Shown here one piece after another: positions 16,083 to 24,937 of a stretch of DNA of 64,000 nucleotides. How positions within the stretch are numbered: the stretch's first letter is position 1; each line of letters opens with the position of its first letter. The notes below the pieces were generated by a model. It did not search any database. It was not told where the DNA came from and was given only the letters and a program-made list of their open reading frames with translations. This DNA comes from Oscillospiraceae bacterium (GTDB lineage: Bacteria; Bacillota; Clostridia; Lachnospirales; Lachnospiraceae), in assembly GCA_021771715.1 (NCBI GenBank), contig JAETOO010000009.1:1-64000 (forward strand), given 5' to 3'. Both the position numbers and the translations under genes were made by a program.

Positions 16083-17267
16083 ATGTTTAAGACATTTCTG
16101 ATTAAGTACGGTGAGATCGCGATCAAGGGCAAGAACCGTCATCTGTTTGAGGATGCGCTGGTGCGGCAGATCCGCCACGCGCTGAAAAAGTGTGAGGGCG
16201 AGTTCAGCGTGTACAAGGAGCAGGGCCGGATTTACGTGGACTGCGAGGGGACGTATGACTATGAGGAGACGGTTGGGAGCCTGCAGCATGTGTTTGGCAT
16301 CGTCGGGATCTGTCCGGTCATGCAGCTGGAGGAGCAGGGGATTGAGCAGCTTGGAGACGCGGCGGTCGCTTTTATGGGCGAGGTGTACGAGATCCGGGAG
16401 CAGAGCTTCAAGGTCGTGACGCGCAGGGCGAACAAGCAGTATCCGATTGAGTCGATGGAGGTCAGCGCGATTCTGGGCGGGCGGATTCTGGATGCCTACC
16501 CCGGCCTGCGTGTGGATGTGCACAACCCGGAGATCGTGCTCCATGTCGAGCTGCGGGAGAGCGGGAAGATTTTTATCTACTCGAAGGTGATCCCGGGGCC
16601 GGGCGGTATGCCGGTGGGCACGAACGGGAAGGCGATGCTGCTGCTCTCGGGCGGGATTGACAGCCCGGTGGCGGGCTACATGATCTGCAAGCGCGGCGTG
16701 AAGCTCGACGCGACGTATTTCCATGCGCCGCCCTACACGAGTGAGCGCGCGAAGCAGAAGGTGATCGATCTCGCGAAGAAGCTGACGCCGTACGCGGGCC
16801 CGATCAATCTGCACGTCGTGAATTTTACGGATATCCAGCTCTACATCTACGACAAGTGTCCGCACGATGAGCTGACGATCATCATGCGCCGCTATATGAT
16901 GCGGATCGCGGAGCACTTCGCGAACGAGACGAAGTCGCTTGCGCTCGTGACGGGCGAGAGCATCGGCCAGGTGGCGAGCCAGACCATGCAGAGCCTGGCC
17001 GCGACGAACGAGGTCTGCACGATGCCGGTGTACCGCCCATTGATCGGCTTTGACAAGCAGGAGATCATAGATGTGGCGGAGAAGATTGATACGTTCGAGA
17101 CGTCGATCCTTCCGTACGAGGACTGCTGTACGATCTTCGTCGCAAAGCACCCGGTGACAAAGCCGAACCTGCACATTATACAGGCATCAGAGAAAAAGCT
17201 CGCAGAGCGGATCGACGAGCTCGTGCAGACGGCGATCGAGACGACGGAGACGATTTGGGTGGAGTAA
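16083..17267 (+). CDS. thiI: tRNA 4-thiouridine synthase ThiI
   Basis: ThiI adenylates U8 of tRNA and inserts sulfur. The 394-residue protein has an N-terminal ferredoxin-like and THUMP region, then an ATP-pyrophosphatase domain with PP-loop LLLSGGIDSPVAGYM. It has no C-terminal rhodanese domain, as is usual in Firmicutes; sulfur would come directly from the desulfurase encoded upstream. Start chosen at the ATG after GAAGGAGAGAGC. The spacer after the desulfurase is about 107 bp, so co-transcription is likely. Confidence 0.95.
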   Translation: MFKTFLIKYGEIAIKGKNRHLFEDALVRQIRHALKKCEGEFSVYKEQGRIYVDCEGTYDYEETVGSLQHVFGIVGICPVMQLEEQGIEQLGDAAVAFMGEVYEIREQSFKVVTRRANKQYPIESMEVSAILGGRILDAYPGLRVDVHNPEIVLHVELRESGKIFIYSKVIPGPGGMPVGTNGKAMLLLSGGIDSPVAGYMICKRGVKLDATYFHAPPYTSERAKQKVIDLAKKLTPYAGPINLHVVNFTDIQLYIYDKCPHDELTIIMRRYMMRIAEHFANETKSLALVTGESIGQVASQTMQSLAATNEVCTMPVYRPLIGFDKQEIIDVAEKIDTFETSILPYEDCCTIFVAKHPVTKPNLHIIQASEKKLAERIDELVQTAIETTETIWVE

Positions 17268-17310
17268 GCAAGCTTGCACGGTCTGTTTTTTCATTTTTTA
17301 TGCATGGCTG
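17262..17310 (-). repeat. Dispersed intergenic repeat, copy B
   Basis: AGCAAGCTTGCACGGTCTG is the reverse complement of the motif at the window start; TGCATGGCTGAAC follows. It overlaps the last codon of thiI. Confidence 0.6.
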
Positions 17311-17329
17311 AACTTGTGGACGCAAAGAA

Positions 17330-17354
17330 GGCTGCGGTGTGATTTGCCGCAGCC
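17330..17354. terminator. Hairpin between convergent thiI and the HPr-like gene
   Basis: GGCTGCGG (17330-17337) pairs with CCGCAGCC (17347-17354). Read on the minus strand it is followed by TTCTTTG, so it may terminate the HPr-like gene; it could serve both directions. Confidence 0.5.
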
Positions 17355-17411
17355 GGGGTTTGCGATAGAATATGTGCCGCTCGAAGCGGCATCCTTGTGA
17401 CAAAGGGGAGA

Positions 17412-17642
17412 TCAGATAATGTACGGTGAAAGAACCTTCAGAATCTCGTCCATATTGTCCTCTGCATGGATGTTCAGATTGATCGGCTTGGAAAGGTCGA
17501 GACTGAAGATGCCCATGATAGACTTTGCGTCGATCACGTATCTGCCGGATACCAGATCAAAATCATTGTTGAACTTTGTGATGTCATTTACAAAGGACTT
17601 TACTTTGTCAATCGAATTTAATGAAATCTGAACTGTTTTCAT
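17412..17642 (-). CDS. HPr-like protein lacking the phosphorylatable histidine
   Basis: The 76-residue product is the size of the PTS phosphocarrier HPr, and its middle AKSIMGIFSLDL matches the HPr regulatory-serine helix (KSIMGVMSLGI type). The usual active-site stretch around His15 (GIHARPA) is replaced by SIDKVKSFVNDI and contains no histidine. It is therefore unlikely to carry phosphate in sugar transport and is better viewed as a regulatory HPr/Crh-like homologue. The ATG has GGGAGGAAG upstream. Convergent with thiI. Confidence 0.8.
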   Translation of the reverse strand: MKTVQISLNSIDKVKSFVNDITKFNNDFDLVSGRYVIDAKSIMGIFSLDLSKPINLNIHAEDNMDEILKVLSPYII

Positions 17643-17773
17643 TATAGCTTCCTCCCAACTCAGTGTATTATCGTTACATCCACATCTTAATGGCTGAGAT
17701 TGGAAAAGTCAAGCTGAAAAGATACGAAGAAAAAATGCATTATTCGTGATATTGCCGAAACAGGAGGCGCAAA

Positions 17774-19105
17774 ATGAAGAAAAAGGCTGCACTGCATAAC
17801 CTGGGCTGTAAGGTGAATGCGTATGAGACGGAGGCGATGCGCCAGCTCCTCGTAGAGGACGGCTATGAGATTGTCCCGTTTGGGCCGGGGGCTGATGTGT
17901 ACGTGATCAATACGTGCACGGTGACGAATATCGCCGACCGGAAATCGCGGCAAATGCTGCACAGAGCGAAAAAAATGAATCCGGACGCGATTGTGGTGGC
18001 GGCGGGCTGCTATGTTCAGACCGCGGACGGGGCCGCCGAGAAGGATCCGGCGATTGACATCGTGCTGGGGAACAACCGGAAGGGCGAGCTGCTCGCTGCG
18101 ATTTGTGAATTTGAACAAAAAAGAGCGCAAACTGACGGCTGGTCATCCGGGGAAGCCTTTTCCGAAAAAATAGATGTGAATCACACGAAGGAGTACGAGA
18201 GCCTCTCGATTAACCGGACGGAGGCGCGGACAAGGGCCGACATCAAGGTGCAGGACGGCTGCAATCAGTTCTGTACCTATTGTATTATCCCGTTTGCGCG
18301 CGGGCGGGTCCGGAGCCGCGACACGGAGGATGTTCTGCGCGAGGTGCGCGCGCTGGCGGTGAGCGGCTGCCGGGAGGTGGTGCTGACGGGCATCCATCTG
18401 AGTTCCTACGGAACTGATCTCGGCACGAATCTGACGGAGCTGATTCTCGCCGTCCACGAGGTGGACGGAATCTCGCGGATCCGCTTGGGCTCCCTGGAGC
18501 CCGGAATTGTGACCCCGGCTTTTGCGGACACGCTTGCCTCGCTGCCGAAGGTCTGTCCGCACTTTCACCTCTCGCTGCAGAGTGGCTGTGATGCGGTCCT
18601 GAAGCGGATGAATCGCCGCTATACGTCCGCGGAGTACGCCGAGAAGTGCCAGATCCTGCGGGAAGCGTTCTGGCAGCCTGCCCTGACGACCGATGTGATC
18701 GTGGGCTTTCCGGGGGAGACCGAGGAGGAGTTCGAGACGACGGAAGCGTTTCTGCGAAAGCTGCAGCTCTACGAGACGCATATATTCAAGTACTCGCGCC
18801 GCCAGGGGACGCGCGCTGCCGTCATGCCGGATCAGATTTTGGAGTCCGTCAAGGCAGCCCGCAGCGACCGGCTGATCGCGCTGGGGGAGGAGAACCGGGC
18901 GCGGTTTGAGCAGAGCTGGCTGGGGCACACGGCGGAGGTTTTGTTCGAGGAGCAGGTCACGCTCGGGGGCCGTTCCTGGTACACCGGCTATACGCGCGAG
19001 TATATCCGCACGGCGATACCGGCGGACTGCGATTACACGAACACGGAGCTCTCCGGGAGGCTCTGCGCAGGACCGGAGCCGCACCGGCTGCTGCTCTGCC
19101 CGTGA
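17774..19105 (+). CDS. mtaB: tRNA (N6-threonylcarbamoyladenosine37) methylthiotransferase
   Basis: A radical SAM methylthiotransferase converting t6A37 to ms2t6A37. The 443-residue protein has the UPF0004 domain with three cluster cysteines (LGCKVNAYETE, INTCTV, AAGCYV), the radical SAM motif CNQFCTYC near residue 158, and a C-terminal TRAM-like segment. Start at the ATG after AGGAGGCG. No close operon partner, but several other tRNA-modification genes are within 7 kb. Confidence 0.94.
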   Translation: MKKKAALHNLGCKVNAYETEAMRQLLVEDGYEIVPFGPGADVYVINTCTVTNIADRKSRQMLHRAKKMNPDAIVVAAGCYVQTADGAAEKDPAIDIVLGNNRKGELLAAICEFEQKRAQTDGWSSGEAFSEKIDVNHTKEYESLSINRTEARTRADIKVQDGCNQFCTYCIIPFARGRVRSRDTEDVLREVRALAVSGCREVVLTGIHLSSYGTDLGTNLTELILAVHEVDGISRIRLGSLEPGIVTPAFADTLASLPKVCPHFHLSLQSGCDAVLKRMNRRYTSAEYAEKCQILREAFWQPALTTDVIVGFPGETEEEFETTEAFLRKLQLYETHIFKYSRRQGTRAAVMPDQILESVKAARSDRLIALGEENRARFEQSWLGHTAEVLFEEQVTLGGRSWYTGYTREYIRTAIPADCDYTNTELSGRLCAGPEPHRLLLCP

Positions 19106-19121
19106 TCTTCCGGGTCGTGCC

Positions 19122-19180
19122 ATGCAAGCCGCAGATCTGCTTGCACGGCCTGTCTTTCCATTTTTATGCATGGCTGAATT
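19122..19180 (-). repeat. Dispersed intergenic repeat, copy C
   Basis: CTTGCACGGCCTGTCTTTCC followed by ATTTTTATGCATGGCTGA is the inverted form of the motif at the window start, beginning 17 bp after mtaB. Confidence 0.65.
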
Positions 19181-19216
19181 TTTGTTATAGTTCAATCAGC
19201 CACTGTCAGAGAAGGT

Positions 19217-19262
19217 AGCAGGGCCGTCCAAAAGCGATTTGGAGCTTTCGGACGGCCCTGCT
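19217..19262 (+). terminator. Terminator-like hairpin after mtaB
   Basis: A 13-bp perfect stem pairs 19217-19229 (AGCAGGGCCGTCC) with 19250-19262, with extra AAAGC/GCTTT pairing inside. ATCTTCTC follows, a weak T-rich tail. The rest of the mtaB-ireB spacer holds repeat copy C and the ireB promoter. Confidence 0.6.
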
Positions 19263-19312
19263 ATCTTCTCGTCCGGGTTGGCTGAACTGTTACGAATTTT
19301 TGGAAAAACGGG

Positions 19313-19341
19313 TTGAAAGATTTGCGAAGGGATGCTATAGT
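19313..19341 (+). promoter_or_regulatory. Predicted promoter of ireB-ruvX-DUF1292
   Basis: TTGAAA (19313-19318) and TATAGT (19336-19341) with a 17-bp spacer, about 100 bp before the ireB ATG. Confidence 0.6.
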
Positions 19342-19438
19342 TAGTAGAGCGACATACAGAGGCTGTATTTGTCCGGTGTCCTTTTGGGACAGTGTGTTGC
19401 GGACGGATACCAGAAGTAGCAGATAAGGGCGTGGAGAA

Positions 19439-19714
19439 ATGGCGGATATTAACAATACACAATACTTTTCCTTCAGCACGGATCCTGAGATCCGCGTCAA
19501 GAAGGTGCTGGACCTCGTGTACAACGCGATGGAAGAGAAGGGATACAATCCGGTGAATCAGATCGTCGGTTATATCATGTCGGGAGACCCGACCTATATC
19601 ACCAGCCACAAAAATGCGCGCAGCATGATCATGAAGGTTGAGCGCGATGAGCTGGTAGAAGAATTGCTCCGGGAATACATCAAACACCGTTCCTGGGAGC
19701 TGGATCAGGAATGA
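19439..19714 (+). CDS. ireB: IreB family regulatory phosphoprotein (UPF0297)
   Basis: A 91-residue protein with the family pattern throughout: [40 protein letters not shown], and [19 protein letters not shown]. In Enterococcus, IreB is a target of the Ser/Thr kinase IreK and limits cephalosporin resistance. The kinase is not in this window. It overlaps ruvX by 4 bp and begins the conserved Firmicutes trio ireB-ruvX-DUF1292. Confidence 0.95.
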   Translation: MADINNTQYFSFSTDPEIRVKKVLDLVYNAMEEKGYNPVNQIVGYIMSGDPTYITSHKNARSMIMKVERDELVEELLREYIKHRSWELDQE

Positions 19715-20148
19715 TCCGCATTATGGGGCTTGATTTCGGCTCTAAGACCGTGGGGGTGGCCGTCAGTGACCCGCTTGGGATCACTGCACAGGGAGTCGAG
19801 ATCGTACGCCGTACGTCGGAGAATAAGCTTCGGAGGACGCTTGCAAGGATCGAGGAGCTGGTCGCAGAGTACCAGGTCACCGAGATCGTGCTCGGCTATC
19901 CGAAGAATATGAACAACACAATCGGGGAACGTGCAGAAAAATCACTGGCATTTAAGGAGATGCTGGAGCGGAGGACCGGTCTGCCGGTCGTCATGTGGGA
20001 TGAACGCCTCACGACGGTCGCTGCGAACCGGACTCTGATGGAGAGCGGCGTGCGCCGCGAGAACCGTAAGGAATACGTAGACATGCTGGCAGCCGTGTAT
20101 ATCCTGCAGGGATATCTGGACAGCCGCGGAAGGACGGAGAATGAATAA
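19711..20148 (+). CDS. ruvX: Holliday junction resolvase RuvX/YqgF
   Basis: The 145-residue protein has the YqgF RNase H-like fold: acidic residue in [15 protein letters not shown], then [27 protein letters not shown] and the late acidic residue in [12 protein letters not shown]. Family members process pre-16S rRNA and have been proposed to resolve Holliday junctions. Its start overlaps ireB (ATGA), and its end overlaps the next gene, so the three are translationally coupled. Confidence 0.95.
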   Translation: MIRIMGLDFGSKTVGVAVSDPLGITAQGVEIVRRTSENKLRRTLARIEELVAEYQVTEIVLGYPKNMNNTIGERAEKSLAFKEMLERRTGLPVVMWDERLTTVAANRTLMESGVRRENRKEYVDMLAAVYILQGYLDSRGRTENE

Positions 20149-20404
20149 GAGAATCGAGTTTTGCCCGGACGGAGAGCAGGAAACGGTCGGGTTCTTTGTG
20201 GTGGAGGAAACGAGAATCGCAGGCGTTTCCTATCTGCTTGTGACCGAGTCCGAGGAGGATGAGGCGGAGGCCTATATCCTGAAGGATCTCTCGAGTGACG
20301 GGGAGAATGAGGCCAGGTACGTGTTTGTAGAGGACGACAATGAGCTGGAGGCCGTGTCGCGGGTGTTTGCGGAGCTGCTCGAGGATGTGGATCTGGAACT
20401 GTAG
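20141..20404 (+). CDS. DUF1292 domain protein (YrzB-like)
   Basis: An 87-residue, strongly acidic protein. The core [20 protein letters not shown] and AYILKD matches the DUF1292 pattern of two short beta hairpins. No biochemical role is known for the family. It overlaps ruvX by 8 bp and closes the conserved trio. Confidence 0.9.
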   Translation: MNKRIEFCPDGEQETVGFFVVEETRIAGVSYLLVTESEEDEAEAYILKDLSSDGENEARYVFVEDDNELEAVSRVFAELLEDVDLEL

Positions 20405-20563
20405 TGGACGTGCAGGAGAGCAGCAAGAGTAACTGTTTATTTTGAGATTAGCGGATTAACGTGGCAGTGTGTAATCCGTATAGTTTGTTGTGGCTAAAAA
20501 AGGAAAAAAGAGCCGCACAGAGCGCAAGAATGACGTGAACGTAATCAGATTTGGAGGTGCAAT

Positions 20564-22231
20564 TTGAAAAAAGGACAGGATTTAAAATTAAAGGTGATTC
20601 CGATCGGCGGGCTTGGCCTGATCGGGATGAACATGACGGCGTTTGAGTACAATGACAGCATTGTGGTCGTGGACTGCGGGCTGGCGTTCCCGGAGAATGA
20701 TATGCTGGGCATTGACATGGTGATCCCGGATGTGACCTACCTGAAGGAGAATATTGACAAGGTGAAGGGCATGGTGTTCACGCACGGCCACGAGGACCAT
20801 ATCGGCGCGCTGCCGTACATTCTGAAGGAGCTGAACGTGCCGATCTATGCGACGAAGCTGACGATGGGGCTGATCGAGCGGAAGCTGACGGAGAACAATC
20901 TGATGAAGGGGACCAAGCGCAAGGTGGTCCGGCCCGGACAGTCGATCAACCTCGGCGAGTTCCGGATCGAGTTCATCAAGACGAACCACAGCATCCAGGA
21001 CGCGGTGGCGCTGGCGATCTATTCTCCGGCGGGCACGGTGGTGCACACAGGAGACTTTAAGGTGGATTACACGCCGGTGTTCGGCGACGCGATTGACTTG
21101 CAGCGCTTTGCCGAGATCGGCAAGAAGGGCGTGCTGGCGCTGATGTGTGACAGCACGAACGCAGAGCGGAAGGGCTTCACGGCGTCGGAGCGGACCGTCG
21201 GTCGGACGATCGACAACCTTTTTGCGGAGAACCGGGAGCGCCGGATCATCATCGCGACGTTCGCGTCGAACGTGGACCGTGTGCAGCAGATCATCAACAC
21301 GGCGTACAAGTACGGCAGGAAGGTCGTCGTCGAGGGCCGCAGCATGGTCAACGTGATCTCGACGGCGGCGGAGCTCGGGTATCTGAATATCCCGGACAAC
21401 ACGCTGATTGACCTGGAGCAGATGAAGAATTATCCGGATGACCAGATGGTGCTGATCACGACGGGCAGCCAGGGCGAGTCGATGGCTGCGCTCTCCAGGA
21501 TGGCGGCAAACATGCACAAGAAGGTCGTGATCAAGCCGGGCGATACGGTGATCTTCAGCTCGAACCCGATTCCGGGCAATGAGAAGGCGGTCTCGAAGGT
21601 GATCAACGAGCTGACGATGAAGGGCGCGAATGTCATTTTCCAGGACGTCCATGTGTCGGGACATGCCTGCCAGGAGGAGATCAAGCTGATCTACACGCTG
21701 GTGCACCCGAAGTACGCGATTCCGGTGCACGGCGAGTACCGTCATCTGAAGGCGCAGGCGACACTGGCGGAAGGACTTGGGATCGAGAAGGATCACATTT
21801 TCCTTCTGAAGACCGGCGACGTGCTTGAGATGGACGCGGACGATGCGAAGGTGACCGGGCATGTGCAGACCGGAGCGATCCTTGTGGACGGGCTCGGGGT
21901 CGGCGATGTCGGCAATATCGTGCTCAGAGACCGGCAGCATCTGGCGGAGGACGGCATCGTGATCGCGGTCCTGACGCTGGAAAAATATTCGAATCAGATT
22001 CTGGCAGGGCCGGATATTGTGTCGCGCGGATTTGTGTACGTGCGCGAGGCGGAGGATCTGATGGAGGAGGCGCGGTCGGTTGTCGAGGAGGCAATGGACG
22101 GCTGCATCTCTCACCGGGTGACGGATTGGGGCAAGATGAAGAATGCGATCCGTGATTCCTTAGGCGATTTCCTCTGGAAGCGGACGAAGCGCCGCCCGAT
22201 GATTCTGCCGATTATCATGGAAGTAGAGTAA
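20564..22231 (+). CDS. rnj: Ribonuclease J
   Basis: A 555-residue metallo-beta-lactamase ribonuclease with 5' exonuclease and endonuclease activity in mRNA decay and rRNA maturation. Metal ligands are in THGHEDHIGALP; LCDSTNAERKG-type and TTGSQGESMAALSRMA segments mark the beta-CASP domain; the end RRPMILPIIMEVE is typical. It begins with TTG, supported by GGAGGT 6 nt upstream and by conserved sequence from residue 8 onward. A small GTG frame (20490-20567, 25 codons) in another frame precedes it and runs across the start. Confidence 0.95.
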   Translation: MKKGQDLKLKVIPIGGLGLIGMNMTAFEYNDSIVVVDCGLAFPENDMLGIDMVIPDVTYLKENIDKVKGMVFTHGHEDHIGALPYILKELNVPIYATKLTMGLIERKLTENNLMKGTKRKVVRPGQSINLGEFRIEFIKTNHSIQDAVALAIYSPAGTVVHTGDFKVDYTPVFGDAIDLQRFAEIGKKGVLALMCDSTNAERKGFTASERTVGRTIDNLFAENRERRIIIATFASNVDRVQQIINTAYKYGRKVVVEGRSMVNVISTAAELGYLNIPDNTLIDLEQMKNYPDDQMVLITTGSQGESMAALSRMAANMHKKVVIKPGDTVIFSSNPIPGNEKAVSKVINELTMKGANVIFQDVHVSGHACQEEIKLIYTLVHPKYAIPVHGEYRHLKAQATLAEGLGIEKDHIFLLKTGDVLEMDADDAKVTGHVQTGAILVDGLGVGDVGNIVLRDRQHLAEDGIVIAVLTLEKYSNQILAGPDIVSRGFVYVREAEDLMEEARSVVEEAMDGCISHRVTDWGKMKNAIRDSLGDFLWKRTKRRPMILPIIMEVE

Positions 22232-22235
22232 GGAT

Positions 22236-22595
22236 ATGGGACAGATAGAGACTTGTACGAAATCGCTCATCCGGGCGATTCAGGAGAGCGAGGAATACCA
22301 GGAGTTCTGCAGGATCCGCGACGAGGTCCGGAAGGATCCTGCGCTGCGGCAGCGGATCAACGAGTTCCGCCGTCATGTGTTTGAGGTGCAGAATTCCCGC
22401 GAGCCGCTCGACATGTACCAGGAGATGGAGCGGATCGGCAGGGATTACGAGGACTTCCGGAAGGAGCCCGGCGTCGAGGAGTTTCTGGCCAGCGAGCTTC
22501 GGGTCTGCAGGATCATCCAGCAGATCACGTACGAGGTGACCGGAGCCGTCGATCTGGACACAGAGACTGTCGTGCAGGGGATGTCGGGGCTGTAG
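22236..22595 (+). CDS. YlbF/YmcA family protein
   Basis: A 119-residue all-helical protein with the YlbF pattern (SEEYQEFCRIRDEVRKDPAL, INEFRRHVFEVQ, FLASELRVCRIIQQI). In Bacillus, YlbF, YmcA and YaaT form a complex that assists RNase Y in mRNA maturation. It starts 4 bp after the RNase J gene, which fits a shared RNA-decay operon. Cysteines at positions comparable to the Fe-S-binding members are not obvious. Confidence 0.88.
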   Translation: MGQIETCTKSLIRAIQESEEYQEFCRIRDEVRKDPALRQRINEFRRHVFEVQNSREPLDMYQEMERIGRDYEDFRKEPGVEEFLASELRVCRIIQQITYEVTGAVDLDTETVVQGMSGL

Positions 22596-22600
22596 TTTGC

Positions 22601-22780
22601 GGACAAGTGTGCCCTGCGGGGCAGCGAGGCCCCCTGATGGAACAGCGGCTGCGGAAAGTGCTGAGAGCATGTGGAAGGCCCTGCGGGGCAGTGAGGAGTT
22701 CGGGGATGGAGTCTCTGGTGGAACGCAGTTTTGGGAAAGAGCTGTGGGCGTGCGGAAGGCTTTGCAGGGCAGCAGTGTGG
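22601..22780 (+). repeat. Imperfect tandem repeat between ylbF and trmR
   Basis: GCCCTGCGGGGCAG-type words recur at 22611, 22678 and 22759 (last as GCTTTGCAGGGCAG), each followed by GA-rich sequence with GGAAG near the end. The spacing is uneven (67 and 81 bp). One frame is open and continuous with trmR but lacks a credible start. Confidence 0.5.
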
Positions 22781-22842
22781 TTGCGAGTGGGATTTCTGAT
22801 GGAATTATGCCGGAATGGGCTGGCGGGAGAACGGAGTGCGCG

Positions 22843-23484
22843 ATGATTATACCTGAGAGAATGTCAGTCTATATCAATTCGCTGAGTACGGGGAACGGCC
22901 CTTTTCTGGATGCGCTGGAGAGACAGGCGCTCTTGGAGGAGGTTCCGATCATCCGGCAGGATATGCAGAGTTTTCTGAAGGTGTTGCTGACCATCCACCG
23001 CCCGAAGCGGATTCTCGAGGTCGGCACGGCGGTCGGGTTTTCTGCGATTCTGATGGCATCGAATACGGATGAAGATTGCCGGATTACGACGATTGAGAAG
23101 TTTGAAAAGAGAATCCGTGAGGCGAGGGAGAACTTCGCCAGAGCAGGGCTGGAGCACCGGATCACGCTTCTGGAGGGAGATGCCCTTGAGGTCCTGAAGG
23201 AGCTGGAGGGGCCCTACGATCTGATCTTTATGGACGCCGCGAAGGGGCAGTATATCCATTTTCTGCCGGAGGTGCTGCGGCTGCTCGGGGCGGACGGCCT
23301 TTTGGTCTCGGACAACGTCCTGCAGGACGGCGATCTGATTGAGTCTCACTACGCGGTAGAGCGTCGGAACCGGACGATCTATAAGAGGATGCGGGAGTAC
23401 CTCTACACGCTGACCCATACGGAGGGATTGCTCACCAGCATTGTGCCGGTGGGAGACGGGGCCGCCGTGACGGTGCGGGCGTGA
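22843..23484 (+). CDS. trmR: tRNA 5-hydroxyuridine(34) O-methyltransferase (YrrM/TrmR type)
   Basis: A 213-residue class I SAM methyltransferase. Motif I is ILEVGTAVGFSAI, and the metal-site acid lies in DLIFMDAAKGQY, followed by LLVSDNVLQDGDL. In Bacillus the homologue methylates ho5U34 to mo5U34 in tRNA. The conserved N-terminus MIIPERMSVYINSL fixes the start at 22843; the longer upstream frame is repeat sequence. A U32-family gene follows, matching the yrrM-yrrN/O order. Confidence 0.87.
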   Translation: MIIPERMSVYINSLSTGNGPFLDALERQALLEEVPIIRQDMQSFLKVLLTIHRPKRILEVGTAVGFSAILMASNTDEDCRITTIEKFEKRIREARENFARAGLEHRITLLEGDALEVLKELEGPYDLIFMDAAKGQYIHFLPEVLRLLGADGLLVSDNVLQDGDLIESHYAVERRNRTIYKRMREYLYTLTHTEGLLTSIVPVGDGAAVTVRA

Positions 23485-23619
23485 CAGACAGAAATAGATC
23501 AAAGCAGATGAAAACAGATAACAGCAGATAAAAATAGGTAGAAATAGATATTAAAACAGATAAAAGAAATAAAACGGGTCAGAACAGAGGAACATGAATC
23601 AGAAAAGAGGAAATGAAGT

Positions 23620-24864
23620 ATGCGTCATCCGGAACTCTTGATTCCAGCGAGCAGTCTGGAGGTGCTGAGGACGGCTGTGGTTTTCGGCGCGGATGCGGTC
23701 TACATCGGCGGCGAATCGTTTGGGCTGCGCGCGAATGCGAAGAATTTTTCTATGGAGGATATGGCGGAGGGGATTGCGTTTGCGCATGCGCATGGGGTGA
23801 AGGTCTATGTGACGGCGAACATCCTCGCACACAACGGGGACCTTTCCGGCATCGAGCAGTATTTCGAGGAGCTGCGTACCCTGCGCCCGGACGCCCTGAT
23901 CATTGCGGATCCCGGAGTCTTCCAGATTGCGAAGCGCGTCTGCCCGGAGATCGAGCGCCATATCAGCACGCAGGCGAACAATACCAACTATGAGACGTAC
24001 CGCTTTTGGCACGCGCTTGGCGCGAAGCGGGTCGTGTCGGCGCGCGAGCTCTCGATGAAGGAGCTGAAGGAAATCCGGCAGAATATTCCGGACGATCTCG
24101 AGATTGAGACATTTGTGCACGGCGCGATGTGCATTTCGTATTCGGGCCGGTGTCTGCTGAGCAATTACTTCACGGGGCGCGATGCGAACCAGGGAGCCTG
24201 CACGCACCCGTGCCGCTGGAAATACGCGGTGGTCGAGGAGTCGAGGCCGGGCGAGTATCTCCCGATCGAGGAGAACGAGCGCGGGACGTACATTTTCAAC
24301 TCAAAGGATCTGTGCATGATCGAGCACATTCCGGACCTGATTGACGCCGGGATTGACAGCCTGAAGGTTGAGGGGCGCATGAAGACGGCGCTGTATGTCG
24401 CTACCGTGGCGCGCACCTACCGAAAGGCGCTGGATGACTATGCGCGGGACCCGGAGCTGTACCGCCGGAATATGGGCTGGTATCTGGATCAGATCTCGAA
24501 CTGTACCTACCGCCAGTTTACGACCGGTTTCTTCTATGGAAAGCCGGACCACGAGGCGCAGATCTATGACAGCAACACGTATGTGAAGGAGTATACGTAT
24601 CTCGGAATCGTCGGCGGGATGCGCGCGGATGGCTGCTGCCATATCGAGCAGCGCAACAAGTTTCTGGTGGGCGAGGAGATCGAGATCATGAAGCCGGACG
24701 GCAGAAATGTCACGGCGCGGGTCCTCTCGATCGAGAACGATGAGGGCGAGCGGATGGAGAGCGCGCCGCATCCCAAGCAGTCGCTGTGGATTGCGCTGGA
24801 TGCGCAGGCCGAGCAGTACGATATCCTGCGCAGAAAAGAGGCAGAATCAGAGACGCAGGCATGA
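23620..24864 (+). CDS. trhP: U32 peptidase-family tRNA hydroxylation protein (TrhP/YrrN-O type)
   Basis: The 414-residue protein carries the U32 signature ETFVHGAMCISYSGRCLLSN followed by the cysteine pair in GACTHPCRWKY, which with the earlier cysteines could bind a 4Fe-4S cluster. TrhP enzymes make 5-hydroxyuridine at tRNA position 34 with prephenate dependence; the methylase that acts next is encoded just upstream. The ATG at 23620 follows GAGGAAATGA. The 135-bp spacer before it is A-rich with repeated AACAGATAAAA words. Confidence 0.88.
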   Translation: MRHPELLIPASSLEVLRTAVVFGADAVYIGGESFGLRANAKNFSMEDMAEGIAFAHAHGVKVYVTANILAHNGDLSGIEQYFEELRTLRPDALIIADPGVFQIAKRVCPEIERHISTQANNTNYETYRFWHALGAKRVVSARELSMKELKEIRQNIPDDLEIETFVHGAMCISYSGRCLLSNYFTGRDANQGACTHPCRWKYAVVEESRPGEYLPIEENERGTYIFNSKDLCMIEHIPDLIDAGIDSLKVEGRMKTALYVATVARTYRKALDDYARDPELYRRNMGWYLDQISNCTYRQFTTGFFYGKPDHEAQIYDSNTYVKEYTYLGIVGGMRADGCCHIEQRNKFLVGEEIEIMKPDGRNVTARVLSIENDEGERMESAPHPKQSLWIALDAQAEQYDILRRKEAESETQA

Positions 24865-24937
24865 CAATCTAATGTGGAAAAGCACTTCTTGGCGCGGAAT
24901 GGCATAAAATAACATAAAACCGCTTAGAGGTGCTTTT

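Noticed and set aside
22597..22842. N-terminal extension of the TrmR-like protein
   Set aside because: The frame is open, but the sequence is imperfect tandem repeat and the conserved family N-terminus begins at 22843.
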